Assembly (NCBI RefSeq): GCF_019049255.1
Contig: NZ_JAGMUJ010000115.1
Location: forward strand, 69,355 to 133,354
Reading direction: 5' to 3'
Length of the DNA stretch: 64,000 nt
DNA from: Streptomyces sp. AC558_RSS880
GTDB taxonomy: Bacteria > Actinomycetota > Actinomycetes > Streptomycetales > Streptomycetaceae
Shown here: positions 6,610-14,597 of the stretch, piece after piece
How positions within the stretch are numbered: the stretch's first letter is position 1
Layout: every line of letters begins with the position of its first letter
Made by a program: the position numbers and the translations under genes
Notes under the pieces: generated by a model
The model's input: the letters and a program-made list of their open reading frames with translations, nothing else
Told to the model about the DNA's origin: nothing
Databases searched by the model: none

Positions 6610-8382
6610 TCACTTGATCTTCGAAAGCCGGGCCTTCGGTGATCCCGAGTCCTTGCTGTCCGACTCGTAGACCAGGTCGTCGCCGACCGGGGTGAGGCGG
6701 ACCGTGTGCTCGGCCTGGCTGCAGACGTCACGGTTGGACCCGGCGCCGACGGAGGTCGTGACGAGCTGGTCCTTCGTGACCTGCTTCAGGGTGAGGACGT
6801 CGTCGCAGACGCCGCCGAAGATGTCCGTGTGCCGGAGGGTGCCCACCTGTTCGCCGACCTTCGCCTGCTTGAGCGTCACCCGGAACGTGCCGAGCGGGAT
6901 GGCGATGCTCTCGCGGGAGTTGGCCTGGCCCTCCCAGGTGCCGAGGTAGGCGGCGGGGACCGTGGTGGGCGGTGCCGCGGGCTGGGACCCGCTGCCGGAA
7001 TCCGAGGTGCCGCCGCTCCGGGACCCGCCCGGCAGCAGGTCGAGTACGGACACGGAGCCGACGGTCACCGCGGCCAGCGCGCCCGCCACCGCGAGGGCGA
7101 CCGTGCAGCTGACGCGCCTGCCCCGGCCGCCGCGGTCGGGGGAGGAGGTGGCCGCGAACGAGACGGAGAGCTTCCCTGGGCCGGTCCGCTCCCCCGGCTG
7201 GGTCGGCGGGTGCGGGGTCACGGGGGCGTGGGACGGGGCGTCGCGTGGCCCGGGGACGGCCGCCGCGCCCGGCTCCCGCGCCCCCGGCATCACGGGCGGC
7301 GGGCCGAAGGCCCCGGACGCGGCGCCGGACGCCGCCCCGGCCGTCGGAGCGTCACCGACCGACGGAGGGCCGAACGCACCAGCTGTCGAGGAGCCGCCCA
7401 CAGGCGGACCACCGAAGCCCCCGGTCGTCGACGCTTCCCCCACCGACGGCCTGCTGAACCCCACCGGCCCCGACGGTCCTTCCCCCGCCGCCTCCAGGTT
7501 CAGCACCTGCACCGCGCTCCGGCTCACCTGTTCCACCAGGGCTCCCGGGAGCCAGCCGGCCGTCATCAGGCTCGCCGCCCCCTCCGGAGCGAGCCGTCGG
7601 GCCAGCTCGGCGGGGGCCGGGCGGGCGGACGGGTCCTTGTCCAGGCAGGACTCCGTCAGTTCGCGCAGCTCGCCGTCGAGCCCGTCCAGTTCGGGCGGCT
7701 CGTGCACGACCTTGTAGAGCAGCGCCGCCGAGGAGTCGCCGGGGAACGGGGGGCTGCCCGTCGCCGCGTACGCCAGGACGGCGCCGAGGGAGAAGACGTC
7801 CGCCGCGCCCGTCACGCCCTTGCCGAGGATCTGCTCGGGGGACATGTAGCCGGGGGAACCGATCGACACGCCCGTCGACGTCAGGGACGCCGTCCCGTCC
7901 GTGGCGCGGGCGATGCCGAAGTCGATCAGGAGGGGGCCGTCGAGGGTGAGGAGCACGTTGGACGGCTTCACGTCCCTGTGCACCAGGCCCAGCGCGTGTA
8001 CGGCGGTCAGCGCCTCGGCGAGCCCCGCGCCCAGCGCCCGTACGGTGGGCGCGGGCAGCGGGCCGGTGCCGGTGACCGCCGCGGCGAGGGAGGGGCCGGC
8101 CGCGTAGGCGGTGGCGACCCAGGGGACCCGGGCGTCGGGGTCGGCGTCCAGGACGGGGGCCGTCCAGGCGCCGCCGACCCGGCGGGCGGCGTCGACCTCG
8201 CGCCGGAAGCGGGCGCGGAACTCCTCGTCCAGCGCGAAGTGGGGGTGCACGATCTTCACCGCGACCGTGCGGCCCCCGGCGCTGCGGCCCAGATAGACCC
8301 GGCCCATGCCGCCGGAGCCGAGCCGGCCCAGCAGCCGGTAGGGCCCCACGACCGTGGGCTCGTCCACTTCGAGCGGCCGCAT
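6610..8382 (-). CDS. Membrane Ser/Thr protein kinase with small C-terminal sensor domain
   Basis: 590 residues. Active-looking kinase domain at 1-275: LGSGGMG, Lys43, HRDVKPSN (135-142) and DFGIAR. A long Pro/Ala/Ser-rich linker is followed by a membrane helix (CTVALAVAGALAAVTVGSVSVL) and an outer domain of about 120 residues starting YLGTWEGQA, with two cysteines (in GGVCDD and RDVCSQ) that could form a disulfide. The domain is family-typical of Streptomyces kinases but has no function I can name. ATG 8382 is taken as start; GTG 8391 is also possible. Confidence 0.9.
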   Translation of the reverse strand: MRPLEVDEPTVVGPYRLLGRLGSGGMGRVYLGRSAGGRTVAVKIVHPHFALDEEFRARFRREVDAARRVGGAWTAPVLDADPDARVPWVATAYAAGPSLAAAVTGTGPLPAPTVRALGAGLAEALTAVHALGLVHRDVKPSNVLLTLDGPLLIDFGIARATDGTASLTSTGVSIGSPGYMSPEQILGKGVTGAADVFSLGAVLAYAATGSPPFPGDSSAALLYKVVHEPPELDGLDGELRELTESCLDKDPSARPAPAELARRLAPEGAASLMTAGWLPGALVEQVSRSAVQVLNLEAAGEGPSGPVGFSRPSVGEASTTGGFGGPPVGGSSTAGAFGPPSVGDAPTAGAASGAASGAFGPPPVMPGAREPGAAAVPGPRDAPSHAPVTPHPPTQPGERTGPGKLSVSFAATSSPDRGGRGRRVSCTVALAVAGALAAVTVGSVSVLDLLPGGSRSGGTSDSGSGSQPAAPPTTVPAAYLGTWEGQANSRESIAIPLGTFRVTLKQAKVGEQVGTLRHTDIFGGVCDDVLTLKQVTKDQLVTTSVGAGSNRDVCSQAEHTVRLTPVGDDLVYESDSKDSGSPKARLSKIK

Positions 8383-8435
8383 GGCGTCCACCCCTCCCCC
8401 GTCACGCCCGTACGCCGGAACCTTCCAGCAGGGTA

Positions 8436-8452
8436 GTGGGCGGGCCGCCCAC
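8436..8452. terminator. Stem-loop downstream of mqnA
   Basis: GTGGGCGG and CCGCCCAC are perfect arms around a single G, 5 bp beyond the mqnA stop. It could end the mqnA transcript before the kinase gene. Confidence 0.45.
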
Positions 8453-8456
8453 GGCC

Positions 8457-9305
8457 TCAGGGCTGGAGCAGATCGACCTTCACGTCCGCCGGGAAGCCCG
8501 TCGTCGGCCCCACTCGGCGGGCGAACTCGGCGACCGCCTCCAGCTGCGGGGCGCCGAAGCTGAAGTCGAGGGTGGTGAAGTACTGCGCCAGGGTCGCCTC
8601 GTCGAAGGCCTCCCAGCGGGCCGCCTGCTCGGCGACCTTGCCGACCTCCTCCAGGGAGAGGTTGCGGGAGGCGAGGAAGGCCTCGTGCACCTTGCGGGTG
8701 ATGACCGGCTCGCGCTCCAGGTAGTCGCGGCGCACCGCCCACACCGCGAAGACGAACGGCAGGCCCGTCCACTGCTTCCACAGCGCGCCCAGGTCGTGCA
8801 CGTCGAGCCCGTAGCGGGGCCCGTCGAGCATGTTCGCGCGCAGGGCCGCGTCGCCGATGAGGACGGCCGCCTCGGCCTCCTGCATCATCAGGCTCAGGTC
8901 GGGCGGGCAGGTGTAGTAGTCGGGCCGTACGCCGTACCGCTCGGCGAGGAGGAGCTGGGCGAGGCGTACGGAGGTGCGGGAGGTCGACCCGAGGGCGACC
9001 CGTGCCCCGTCCAGCCGGTCCAGCGGGACCTGCGAGGCGATCACGCAGGACATCACATCGCCGTCGCAGCCGACGGCGATGTCCGGGAAGGCGACGAGCC
9101 GGTCCGCGTGCTTGAGGAACTCGACGAGGGTGACGGGCCCGATGTCGAGGTCGCCCTGCACCAGCTTCTCACTGAGCTTTTCCGGGGTGTCCTTCGTCAG
9201 CTCGAAGTCGAGGAGCGTGCCCGTTCTCGCGAGCCCCCAGTACAGGGGCAGGCAGTTCAGGAACTGGATGTGGCCGACGCGCGGCCGGGTGCGAGGATTG
9301 TCCAC
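8457..9305 (-). CDS. mqnA: Chorismate dehydratase MqnA
   Basis: First committed enzyme of futalosine menaquinone synthesis: removes water from chorismate to give 3-[(1-carboxyvinyl)oxy]benzoate. 282 residues, the full family length, with a periplasmic-binding-protein-like fold. Family features are RVGHIQFLNCLPLYWGL at the N-terminus, VALGSTSRTSVRLAQLLL in the middle and VFAVWAVRRDYL later. Start ATG 9305 is standard. Monocistronic by appearance; the pathway partners are at the window start (mqnC) and at 22-27 kb. Confidence 0.95.
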   Translation of the reverse strand: MDNPRTRPRVGHIQFLNCLPLYWGLARTGTLLDFELTKDTPEKLSEKLVQGDLDIGPVTLVEFLKHADRLVAFPDIAVGCDGDVMSCVIASQVPLDRLDGARVALGSTSRTSVRLAQLLLAERYGVRPDYYTCPPDLSLMMQEAEAAVLIGDAALRANMLDGPRYGLDVHDLGALWKQWTGLPFVFAVWAVRRDYLEREPVITRKVHEAFLASRNLSLEEVGKVAEQAARWEAFDEATLAQYFTTLDFSFGAPQLEAVAEFARRVGPTTGFPADVKVDLLQP

Positions 9306-9612
9306 ATCGCGAGGCTAGTCCTCGTCCCCGGCGGGTCGACCCCCGCCCCCTGGCCGCCCAAGTGTTCGACCGAACGCCCGTGACGGACGGGGTGTTCAAA
9401 CATTCGGGTGACGTGATCTTGACCTCTATTGCATTCCGGAGCCTGCGTGCTAGGCTCGTCGCAAGTTGCAGTTTGGTTTCCCTTGCAGTACAGAGCCTGC
9501 GGAGCATGTGACCGCGGGCTCTCGTCGTTCTCAGACGGATGCACTTGTGCGGAATAGTCTTCACACTTGCTGGTTCTGGAGCAGGGCAACCCTTTGGGCC
9601 CAAGGAGGGCTT
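9306..9612. promoter_or_regulatory. Divergent mqnA / cold-shock control region with long csp leader
   Basis: 307 bp without a gene. It holds the mqnA promoter (leftward) and the csp promoter plus a leader of about 150 bases. A near-palindrome GTTCGACCGAAC (9364-9375) lies 60 bp before mqnA. Confidence 0.6.
9429..9456 (+). promoter_or_regulatory. Sigma-70-type promoter for the cold-shock gene
   Basis: TTGCAT (9429-9434) and TAGGCT (9451-9456) are 16 bp apart. Transcription from about 9463 would give a leader of about 150 bases before the csp start, as is usual for cold-shock mRNAs. Confidence 0.55.
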
Positions 9613-9816
9613 ATGGCTACCGGAACCGTGAAGTGGTTCAACGCCGAAAAGGGCTTTGGTTTCATCGCCCAGGAAGGCGGCGGCCCCGACGTCTTCGTCC
9701 ACTACTCCGCGATCAACGCGAGCGGCTTCCGCTCCCTCGAGGAGAACCAGCAGGTGTCCTTCGACGTCACGCAGGGCCCGAAGGGCCCGCAGGCGGAGAA
9801 CGTCACCCCGGTCTGA
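9613..9816 (+). CDS. Cold-shock domain protein (CspA family)
   Basis: 67-residue single-strand nucleic acid binding protein. Both RNP motifs are present: KGFGFI (RNP1) and DVFVHY (RNP2). It starts MATGTVKWFNAEKG, typical of actinobacterial Csp. AAGGAGG lies 5 bases before ATG. It acts as an RNA chaperone in the cytoplasm. A strong hairpin with a T-run follows, so it is monocistronic. Confidence 0.97.
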   Translation: MATGTVKWFNAEKGFGFIAQEGGGPDVFVHYSAINASGFRSLEENQQVSFDVTQGPKGPQAENVTPV

Positions 9817-9850
9817 TCCTCACCGATCCGGGAACGACTAGCAGTACCCA

Positions 9851-9890
9851 AGGAGCCCCGCGCCGTCAGGCGACGGGGCTCCTGCCTTTT
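9851..9890 (+). terminator. Intrinsic terminator of the cold-shock gene
   Basis: GGAGCCCCG (9852-9860) pairs with CGGGGCTCC (9874-9882), followed by TGCCTTTT. One of the few classical rho-independent terminators in the window. Confidence 0.85.
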
Positions 9891-9946
9891 CCCCTCGCAC
9901 CGCTCTCACCGCCGAAATGCCCCGGTGAACGTTCGGGGAATTCCTC

Positions 9947-10513
9947 TCATACGTGCTGCATGATCAGTACGAATTTCGTGCCGGCCTCCAGCGCCTCGTA
10001 CGCGTGCGGCACATCCCCGCGGTACGTCATGTAGTCCCCCGGGCCGAGTTCCGCGCTCTCTCCGCCGGGTCCCGCCTTCACCCGTCCCGCGCTGACCACG
10101 ATGTGCTCCACAGTCCCCGGAATGTGCGGTTCGGAGGTGCGCACGGTCCCCGGTTCCAGCCCCACGGCGTAGATGTCGCGCCGTGTACCCGGCGGGCCCG
10201 CCGACAGCAGGGTGGCGACGTAACTGGACTGCTCGGAGTGCACGGCCGGCCCCTGCCCCGCCCTGATCACCCGCACGGACGGCACCGGGGGCTCCACCAG
10301 CGCGCTGAACGGCACCCCGAGCGCCACCGCCAGCGCCCAGATGGTCTCCATGCTCGGATTCCCGCTCGCCGCCTCCAGTTGGGACAGCGTGGACTTGGCG
10401 ATTCCGGCGCGTTTGGCCAGCTCGGAGAGGGAGAGGCCGACGCGGACACGTTCGCGGCGCAGGGCGGCGGCGATCCAGTCGAGGGGGAGGCGGGGCGGGG
10501 GTCCTTCGGTCAT
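9947..10513 (-). CDS. XRE-cupin transcriptional regulator
   Basis: 188 residues. The HTH at about 15-70 (VRVGLSLSELAKRAGIAKSTLSQLE) is followed by a cupin domain (about 110-185; EPHIPGTVEHIVVSAGRV, ELGPGDYMTYRGDVPHAYEA). Such proteins usually sense a small molecule through the cupin. Start ATG 10513 (MTEGPPPR) is preceded by GGAG; an upstream start at 10603 would run into azlC. It is divergent from azlCD and probably controls them and itself through the paired repeats described below. Confidence 0.9.
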   Translation of the reverse strand: MTEGPPPRLPLDWIAAALRRERVRVGLSLSELAKRAGIAKSTLSQLEAASGNPSMETIWALAVALGVPFSALVEPPVPSVRVIRAGQGPAVHSEQSSYVATLLSAGPPGTRRDIYAVGLEPGTVRTSEPHIPGTVEHIVVSAGRVKAGPGGESAELGPGDYMTYRGDVPHAYEALEAGTKFVLIMQHV

Positions 10514-10536
10514 GTCGTTCGCTCCAGCGGTCCGCA

Positions 10537-10554
10537 CGTTCGCCTTGACGAACG
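10537..10554. promoter_or_regulatory. Operator candidate 1: GTTCG-N6-CGAAC
   Basis: Inverted repeat in the 68-bp gap between the XRE-cupin regulator and azlC; arms extend to 6 bp (CGTTCG/CGAACG). The same GTTCG-N6-CGAAC layout recurs 48 bp away at 10586-10601. Confidence 0.55.
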
Positions 10555-10581
10555 CGATCTCTTCTGTCCATGGTAGGAAAC

Positions 10582-11283
10582 ATGCGTTCGGTACAGCGAA
10601 CACCTTCCGCCTTCCTCGACCCCGGTCTGCTCCGGGACGTCTCCCTGGTCTGTCTGGCCGGGGGCGTCGTCGGCGTGTCGTTCGGGGCGATCGCCGTCGC
10701 CGGTGGGCTGCCGGTGTGGGTGCCGGTGGTGATGTCGCTGGTGGTGTACGCGGGCTCCGCCCAGTTCAGCGCGGTGGGCGTGCTGCTGGCCGGGGGCGGT
10801 CCGGTCGCGGCGGCGGCCACGGGGCTGCTGCTCAACACCCGTACGGCCGCCTTCAGCCTCGCCGTCGCCGAGCACATCGGCCCAGGAAGGCTCGCCCGCC
10901 TGGTCGGGGCGCACCTGGTGACCGACGAGACGGTGGCCTTCACCCTGGCCCAGCAGGATCCGGTACGGCGACGGGCGGCGTTCTGGATCTCGGGGCTCGG
11001 GATGTTCGTCGTGTGGAACACCGGGGTGCTGGCGGGCGCGCTGGCCGGCAGCGCGCTGGGGGACACGGCACGCTACGGGCTGGACGCGGCCTTCCCGGCC
11101 GTCCTGGCCGCCCTCGTCCTTCCCGCCCTGCGCGAGGACGCCGGCGTCCGCCGGGCCGCGCTGCCCGGAGCGGCGCTGGCCCTGGCGGTCACACCGGTGG
11201 TGCCGGCGGGCGTGCCGGTGCTGGTGGCGCTGGCGGGGCTGGTGCTGCACGGGCGCGGGTGGGGGCGGGGGCGGTCGGTGTGA
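10582..11283 (+). CDS. azlC: AzlC family branched-chain amino acid exporter, large subunit
   Basis: 233-residue membrane protein with about seven hydrophobic segments and the AzlC features VGVSFGAIAVAGGLPVW, YAGSAQFSAVGVLLAGG and LNTRTAAFSLAVAEH. It works with AzlD (next gene, GTGA overlap) to export branched-chain amino acids or analogues. ATG 10582 follows AGGA closely; ATG 10570 is possible. Probably repressed by the divergent XRE-cupin protein. Confidence 0.9.
   Translation: MRSVQRTPSAFLDPGLLRDVSLVCLAGGVVGVSFGAIAVAGGLPVWVPVVMSLVVYAGSAQFSAVGVLLAGGGPVAAAATGLLLNTRTAAFSLAVAEHIGPGRLARLVGAHLVTDETVAFTLAQQDPVRRRAAFWISGLGMFVVWNTGVLAGALAGSALGDTARYGLDAAFPAVLAALVLPALREDAGVRRAALPGAALALAVTPVVPAGVPVLVALAGLVLHGRGWGRGRSV
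10586..10601. promoter_or_regulatory. Operator candidate 2: GTTCG-N6-CGAAC within azlC start
   Basis: Second copy of the repeat, lying over the first codons of azlC, 48 bp centre-to-centre from copy 1. The spacing would place both on nearly the same face of the helix. Confidence 0.5.
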
Positions 11284-11594
11284 GTGCGACGGTCGCGCTG
11301 ATCCTGGTGCTGGCGGCCGGGACGTACGCCTTCCGGCTGGTCGGACCGGCGCTGCACGGGCGGGTGGAGCTGCCGGCCCGGGTGCGGGAGCTGCTGTCCG
11401 CCGGTGCGGTGGTCCTGCTGGCGGCGCTGCTGGCGACGGGGGCGCTCACCGAGGGCGGAGGGTTCGCGGGGTGGGCGCGTCCGGCCGGGGTGCTGATGGG
11501 CGGCGTACTGGCCTGGCGACGCGCGCCGTTCGCGGTGGTCGTCCTCGGGGCGGCGGCCACGACGGCGGTACTGCGGGCCATGGGGGTCGGGTAG
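11280..11594 (+). CDS. azlD: AzlD family branched-chain amino acid exporter, small subunit
   Basis: 104 residues with four hydrophobic stretches (VALILVLAAGTYAFRLVGPAL at the N-terminus is typical AzlD). It starts with a GTG overlapping the azlC stop and forms the exporter with AzlC. Ends just before three tandem 37-bp repeats. Confidence 0.88.
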   Translation: MSATVALILVLAAGTYAFRLVGPALHGRVELPARVRELLSAGAVVLLAALLATGALTEGGGFAGWARPAGVLMGGVLAWRRAPFAVVVLGAAATTAVLRAMGVG

Positions 11595-11604
11595 CCGCCA
11601 CCCG

Positions 11605-11694
11605 GACCGAACGGGCACGGCGATCGCGTGACCGTCGCCCCGACCGAACGGGCACGGTGATCGCATGGCCGCCCCCTTGACCGAACGGGCACAA
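11605..11694. repeat. Tandem 37-bp direct repeats (about 2.4 copies)
   Basis: GACCGAACGGGCAC begins at 11605, 11642 and 11679, exactly 37 bp apart. The first two copies also share a GATCGC-type core a few bases further; the third copy is cut short after 16 bases. They fill most of the gap between azlD and the methyltransferase. No unique spacers, so not CRISPR. They may be iterated protein-binding sites. Confidence 0.75.
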
Positions 11695-11795
11695 CGGTGC
11701 GTCCGGCACGTGTCCGCCCGGTCACGCGGGGCGCGAGGCCGGTTTCACCCCATGCCCGCCGGAGCTGTCGGTGGAGGCGGGTAGGGTCACCGCCC

Positions 11796-12464
11796 ATGAC
11801 CGCCACCGACGCCGATCACGCAGCCGATCACGTAGTCGCCACCCGCACCTTCTACGACGCCGTCGCCGAGGACTACGCCGCCCTGTTCCGTGACTCCCTC
11901 GCCGCCATGCCCCTGGACCGGGCGCTGATGGCCGGTTTCGCCGAACTGGTCGGCGAGGGCGGCCGGGTGGCCGACCTGGGGTGCGGTCCCGGCCGGGTGA
12001 CCGCGCACCTCGCCTCCCTCGGCCTCTCCGTCTTCGGCCTCGACCTGTCGGAATCCATGCTCGCGATCGCCCGCCGCGAGAATCCCGGCCTGCGCTTCGA
12101 GCAGGGCTCGATGCGGAGCCTGGACCTCCCCGACGGGGGCCTCGCCGGCGTGGTCTCCTGGTACTCCACCATCCACACCCCGCAGGACGAACTGCCCGCC
12201 GTCTACGCCGAGTTCCGCCGCGTCCTGGCACCCGGGGGCCATCTGCTGCTCGCGTTCCAGTGCGGTGACGAACCCCGCCGCCACGACCGGCCCTGGGGCC
12301 ACCCGGTCGCCCTCGACTTCCGGCGCATGCGGCCCGAGCGCATCGCCGCGCTCCTGGAGGCGGCCGGCTTCACCCTCGTCCAGCGCACGGTGCGCGCGGC
12401 CGACACGGACCAGGGCGAGTCGACCCCCCAGGCGGTCCTGCTCGCCCGCGCGGCGACGGGGTGA
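11796..12464 (+). CDS. Class I SAM-dependent methyltransferase
   Basis: 222 residues. SAM motif I is GRVADLGCGPGRVTAHLA (about residues 55-72), motif II FGLDLSESML, and the motif around VVSWYSTIHTP fits the UbiE/Methyltransf_11 group. Cytoplasmic and small-molecule type, substrate unknown. ATG 11796 (MTATDADH) chosen from the family-like N-terminus. It converges on fadD, leaving only 7 bp between the stops. Confidence 0.85.
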   Translation: MTATDADHAADHVVATRTFYDAVAEDYAALFRDSLAAMPLDRALMAGFAELVGEGGRVADLGCGPGRVTAHLASLGLSVFGLDLSESMLAIARRENPGLRFEQGSMRSLDLPDGGLAGVVSWYSTIHTPQDELPAVYAEFRRVLAPGGHLLLAFQCGDEPRRHDRPWGHPVALDFRRMRPERIAALLEAAGFTLVQRTVRAADTDQGESTPQAVLLARAATG

Positions 12465-12471
12465 CCCGGGC

Positions 12472-14391
12472 CTACCCCCCGTACAGCCCCTCCACCTCCC
12501 CCGCGAAGTCCCGCAGGATCTCCTCGCGCCGCAGCTTCATCGACGGGGTCAGGTGGCCCGCCTCCTCCGTGAAGTCCACCGGGAGGACGGTGAAGCGGCG
12601 GATCGACTCCGGGCGGGAGAGCATCTTGTTGGCCTCGTCGACGGCGCGCCGCAGGATCACCAGCAACTCCTCGTCTTCGGCGACGAGTTCCGGGGGCACC
12701 GGGTGCTTGCCGTTCATGCGGCGCCAGTGGGTGATGCCGGCGGGGTCGAGGGTGATGAGGGCGGAGACGTAGGGGCGGTTGTCGCCGATCACCATGACCT
12801 GGGAGATCAACGGGTGTGAGCGGAGCCAGTTCTCCAGCGGGGCCGGGGCGACGCTCTTGCCGCCGGCGGTGATGATCAGCTCCTTCTTGCGGCCCGTGAT
12901 GGTCAGGTAGCCCTCGTCGTCCAGTTCGCCGAGGTCGCCGGTGGGCAGCCAGCCGTCGGGGGCGGCGGGGACGATTCCGCCCGCCTGGGGGTCCCAGTAG
13001 CCGCGCAGCACGTGCTCGCCGCCGACGAGGATCTCGCCGTCCGCCGCTATGCGGATCCGCGTCCCCGGCAGCGGCCAGCCCACCGTGCCCAGCCGGGGTT
13101 TCAGCGGGGGTGTCACCGTCGAGGCGCCGGTGGTCTCCGTCAGGCCGTAGCCCTCGAAGATCTCGATGCCGGCACCGGCGTAGAACGCGGCGAGGCGGCG
13201 GCCGAGCGGGGAGCCGCCGCAGATGGCGTACCGGACCCTGCCGCCCATGGCGTTGCGGATCTTGCGGTAGACCAGCGGGTCGTAGAAGGCGCGGGAGGTC
13301 TTCAGCGCACGGGACGGGCCGGGGCCCGCCCCCGTCTGGCGGGCCTCGACCGCCTCGCCGTAGCGGCGGGCCACCGACACCGCGCGGTCGAAGGTCGACA
13401 GCCGTCCGCCCGCCTCCGCCTTCGCCCGGGCCGTGTTGAAGACCTTCTCCAGCATGTACGGGATGGCCAGCAGGCAGGTGGGCCGGAAGCTCGCCAGGTC
13501 GGGCAGCAGGTCCTCGGCGGCCAGGCTCGGCGCGTGGCCGAGGCGCACCCGGGCGCGTACGCAGGCGACGGCGACCATCCGGCCGAAGACGTGGGACATC
13601 GGCAGGAAGAGGAGGACGGAGGCCTCTTCGCCGGTCCGGGCCTTGAAGACGGGGTAGAGCAGTTCGATGGCGTTGTCCACCTCGGCGAAGAAGTTGCCGT
13701 GGGTGAGGGCGCAGCCCTTGGGGCGGCCGGTGGTGCCCGAGGTGTAGACGAGGGTGGCGAGGGTGTCGGGGCCCAGGACGCCGCGGCGCACCTCCACCTC
13801 CTGACCGGGCACGTGCGCCCCGGCCTCCGCGAGCGCGTCGACGTGGCCCTTCTCCACGGTCCACACCCGCCGCAGGTCGGGGAGGTGCACGAGCTCGGGG
13901 CCGAGGGCCGCGGCCTGGCCCGCGGTCTCCGTGACCAGGGCGACCGCGCCGGAGTCGTGCAGGATCCAGCGGGCCTGGAAGGCGGAGGAGGTGGGGTAGA
14001 TGGGGACGGTGACCAGTCCGGCCGCCCACGCGGCGAAGTCGAGGACGGTCCACTCGTAGATCGTGCGGGCCATGACGGCGACCCGGTCGCCCGGCATCAG
14101 CCCTTCGGCGATCAGCCCCTTCGCGACGGCCAGGACTTCCGCGGCGAATCGTTCCGCCGTGACGTCCAGCCACCTCCCGTCCGCCGTCCTGCGGCTGAGC
14201 ACCACCGCGTCCGGCGCCGTGCTCGCGTTCTCGAACGGCAGATCGGCGAGCGATCCGTGCCGCACCTGCCGGGCGAACGGCGGTACGGACGCTTCCCGTA
14301 CGACGCCGTCCAGCCGCCGGATCTCCGGCTCGACCAGGACGGGGGCTCCGTAGACGTCGTCGTCGAGAGCGGAGGACTGTGCGGTGGACAC
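12472..14391 (-). CDS. fadD: Long-chain fatty acid-CoA ligase (FadD15-like)
   Basis: 639-residue ANL-superfamily enzyme that activates fatty acids with ATP and CoA. The AMP-binding P-loop is LVYTSGTTGRPKG; ICGGSPLGRRLAAFY, GYGLTETTG and the late motifs GWLPTGDLGELDDEGYLTITGRKKELI are all present. Start GTG 14391 has AGGAG 7 bases upstream; an ORF to 14451 lacks one. It lies with thiolase and FabG4/HtdX genes in a lipid-metabolism group. Confidence 0.93.
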   Translation of the reverse strand: MSTAQSSALDDDVYGAPVLVEPEIRRLDGVVREASVPPFARQVRHGSLADLPFENASTAPDAVVLSRRTADGRWLDVTAERFAAEVLAVAKGLIAEGLMPGDRVAVMARTIYEWTVLDFAAWAAGLVTVPIYPTSSAFQARWILHDSGAVALVTETAGQAAALGPELVHLPDLRRVWTVEKGHVDALAEAGAHVPGQEVEVRRGVLGPDTLATLVYTSGTTGRPKGCALTHGNFFAEVDNAIELLYPVFKARTGEEASVLLFLPMSHVFGRMVAVACVRARVRLGHAPSLAAEDLLPDLASFRPTCLLAIPYMLEKVFNTARAKAEAGGRLSTFDRAVSVARRYGEAVEARQTGAGPGPSRALKTSRAFYDPLVYRKIRNAMGGRVRYAICGGSPLGRRLAAFYAGAGIEIFEGYGLTETTGASTVTPPLKPRLGTVGWPLPGTRIRIAADGEILVGGEHVLRGYWDPQAGGIVPAAPDGWLPTGDLGELDDEGYLTITGRKKELIITAGGKSVAPAPLENWLRSHPLISQVMVIGDNRPYVSALITLDPAGITHWRRMNGKHPVPPELVAEDEELLVILRRAVDEANKMLSRPESIRRFTVLPVDFTEEAGHLTPSMKLRREEILRDFAGEVEGLYGG

Positions 14392-14463
14392 GGGGCGGCT
14401 CCTGGGGCGTGCAGGGGGACTGCGTGATGCCACGACGTACGTGCCCCGCACGCCGAGGTGCTC

Positions 14464-14498
14464 ACCGGTGGTCGGCGGGGGAAGGAACTACCACCGGT
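14464..14498. terminator. Inverted repeat between fadD and thiolase
   Basis: ACCGGTGGT and ACCACCGGT are 9-bp perfect arms with a 17-base loop. About 100 bp beyond the thiolase stop and 70 bp before the fadD start, so it could end the thiolase mRNA or be an operator of fadD. Confidence 0.35.
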
Positions 14499-14597
14499 CG
14501 TGCGGGGATCGTACGGCCCTGACGTGGAAGGTCTGTGCGGATCCGGGGACGGTCCCGAGCCGGGGATGTGCAGTGTCGGGGGTTACCTGAGGGTCAC

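Noticed and set aside
3932..6613. 893-residue Arg-rich ORF over the first kinase gene
   Set aside because: Low-complexity Arg/Gly/Pro translation in the shadow of the kinase gene on the same strand, with no domain and no ribosome site.
11605..11694. Possible CRISPR array
   Set aside because: Units abut with no unique spacers, only about 2.4 copies, and no cas genes in the window.
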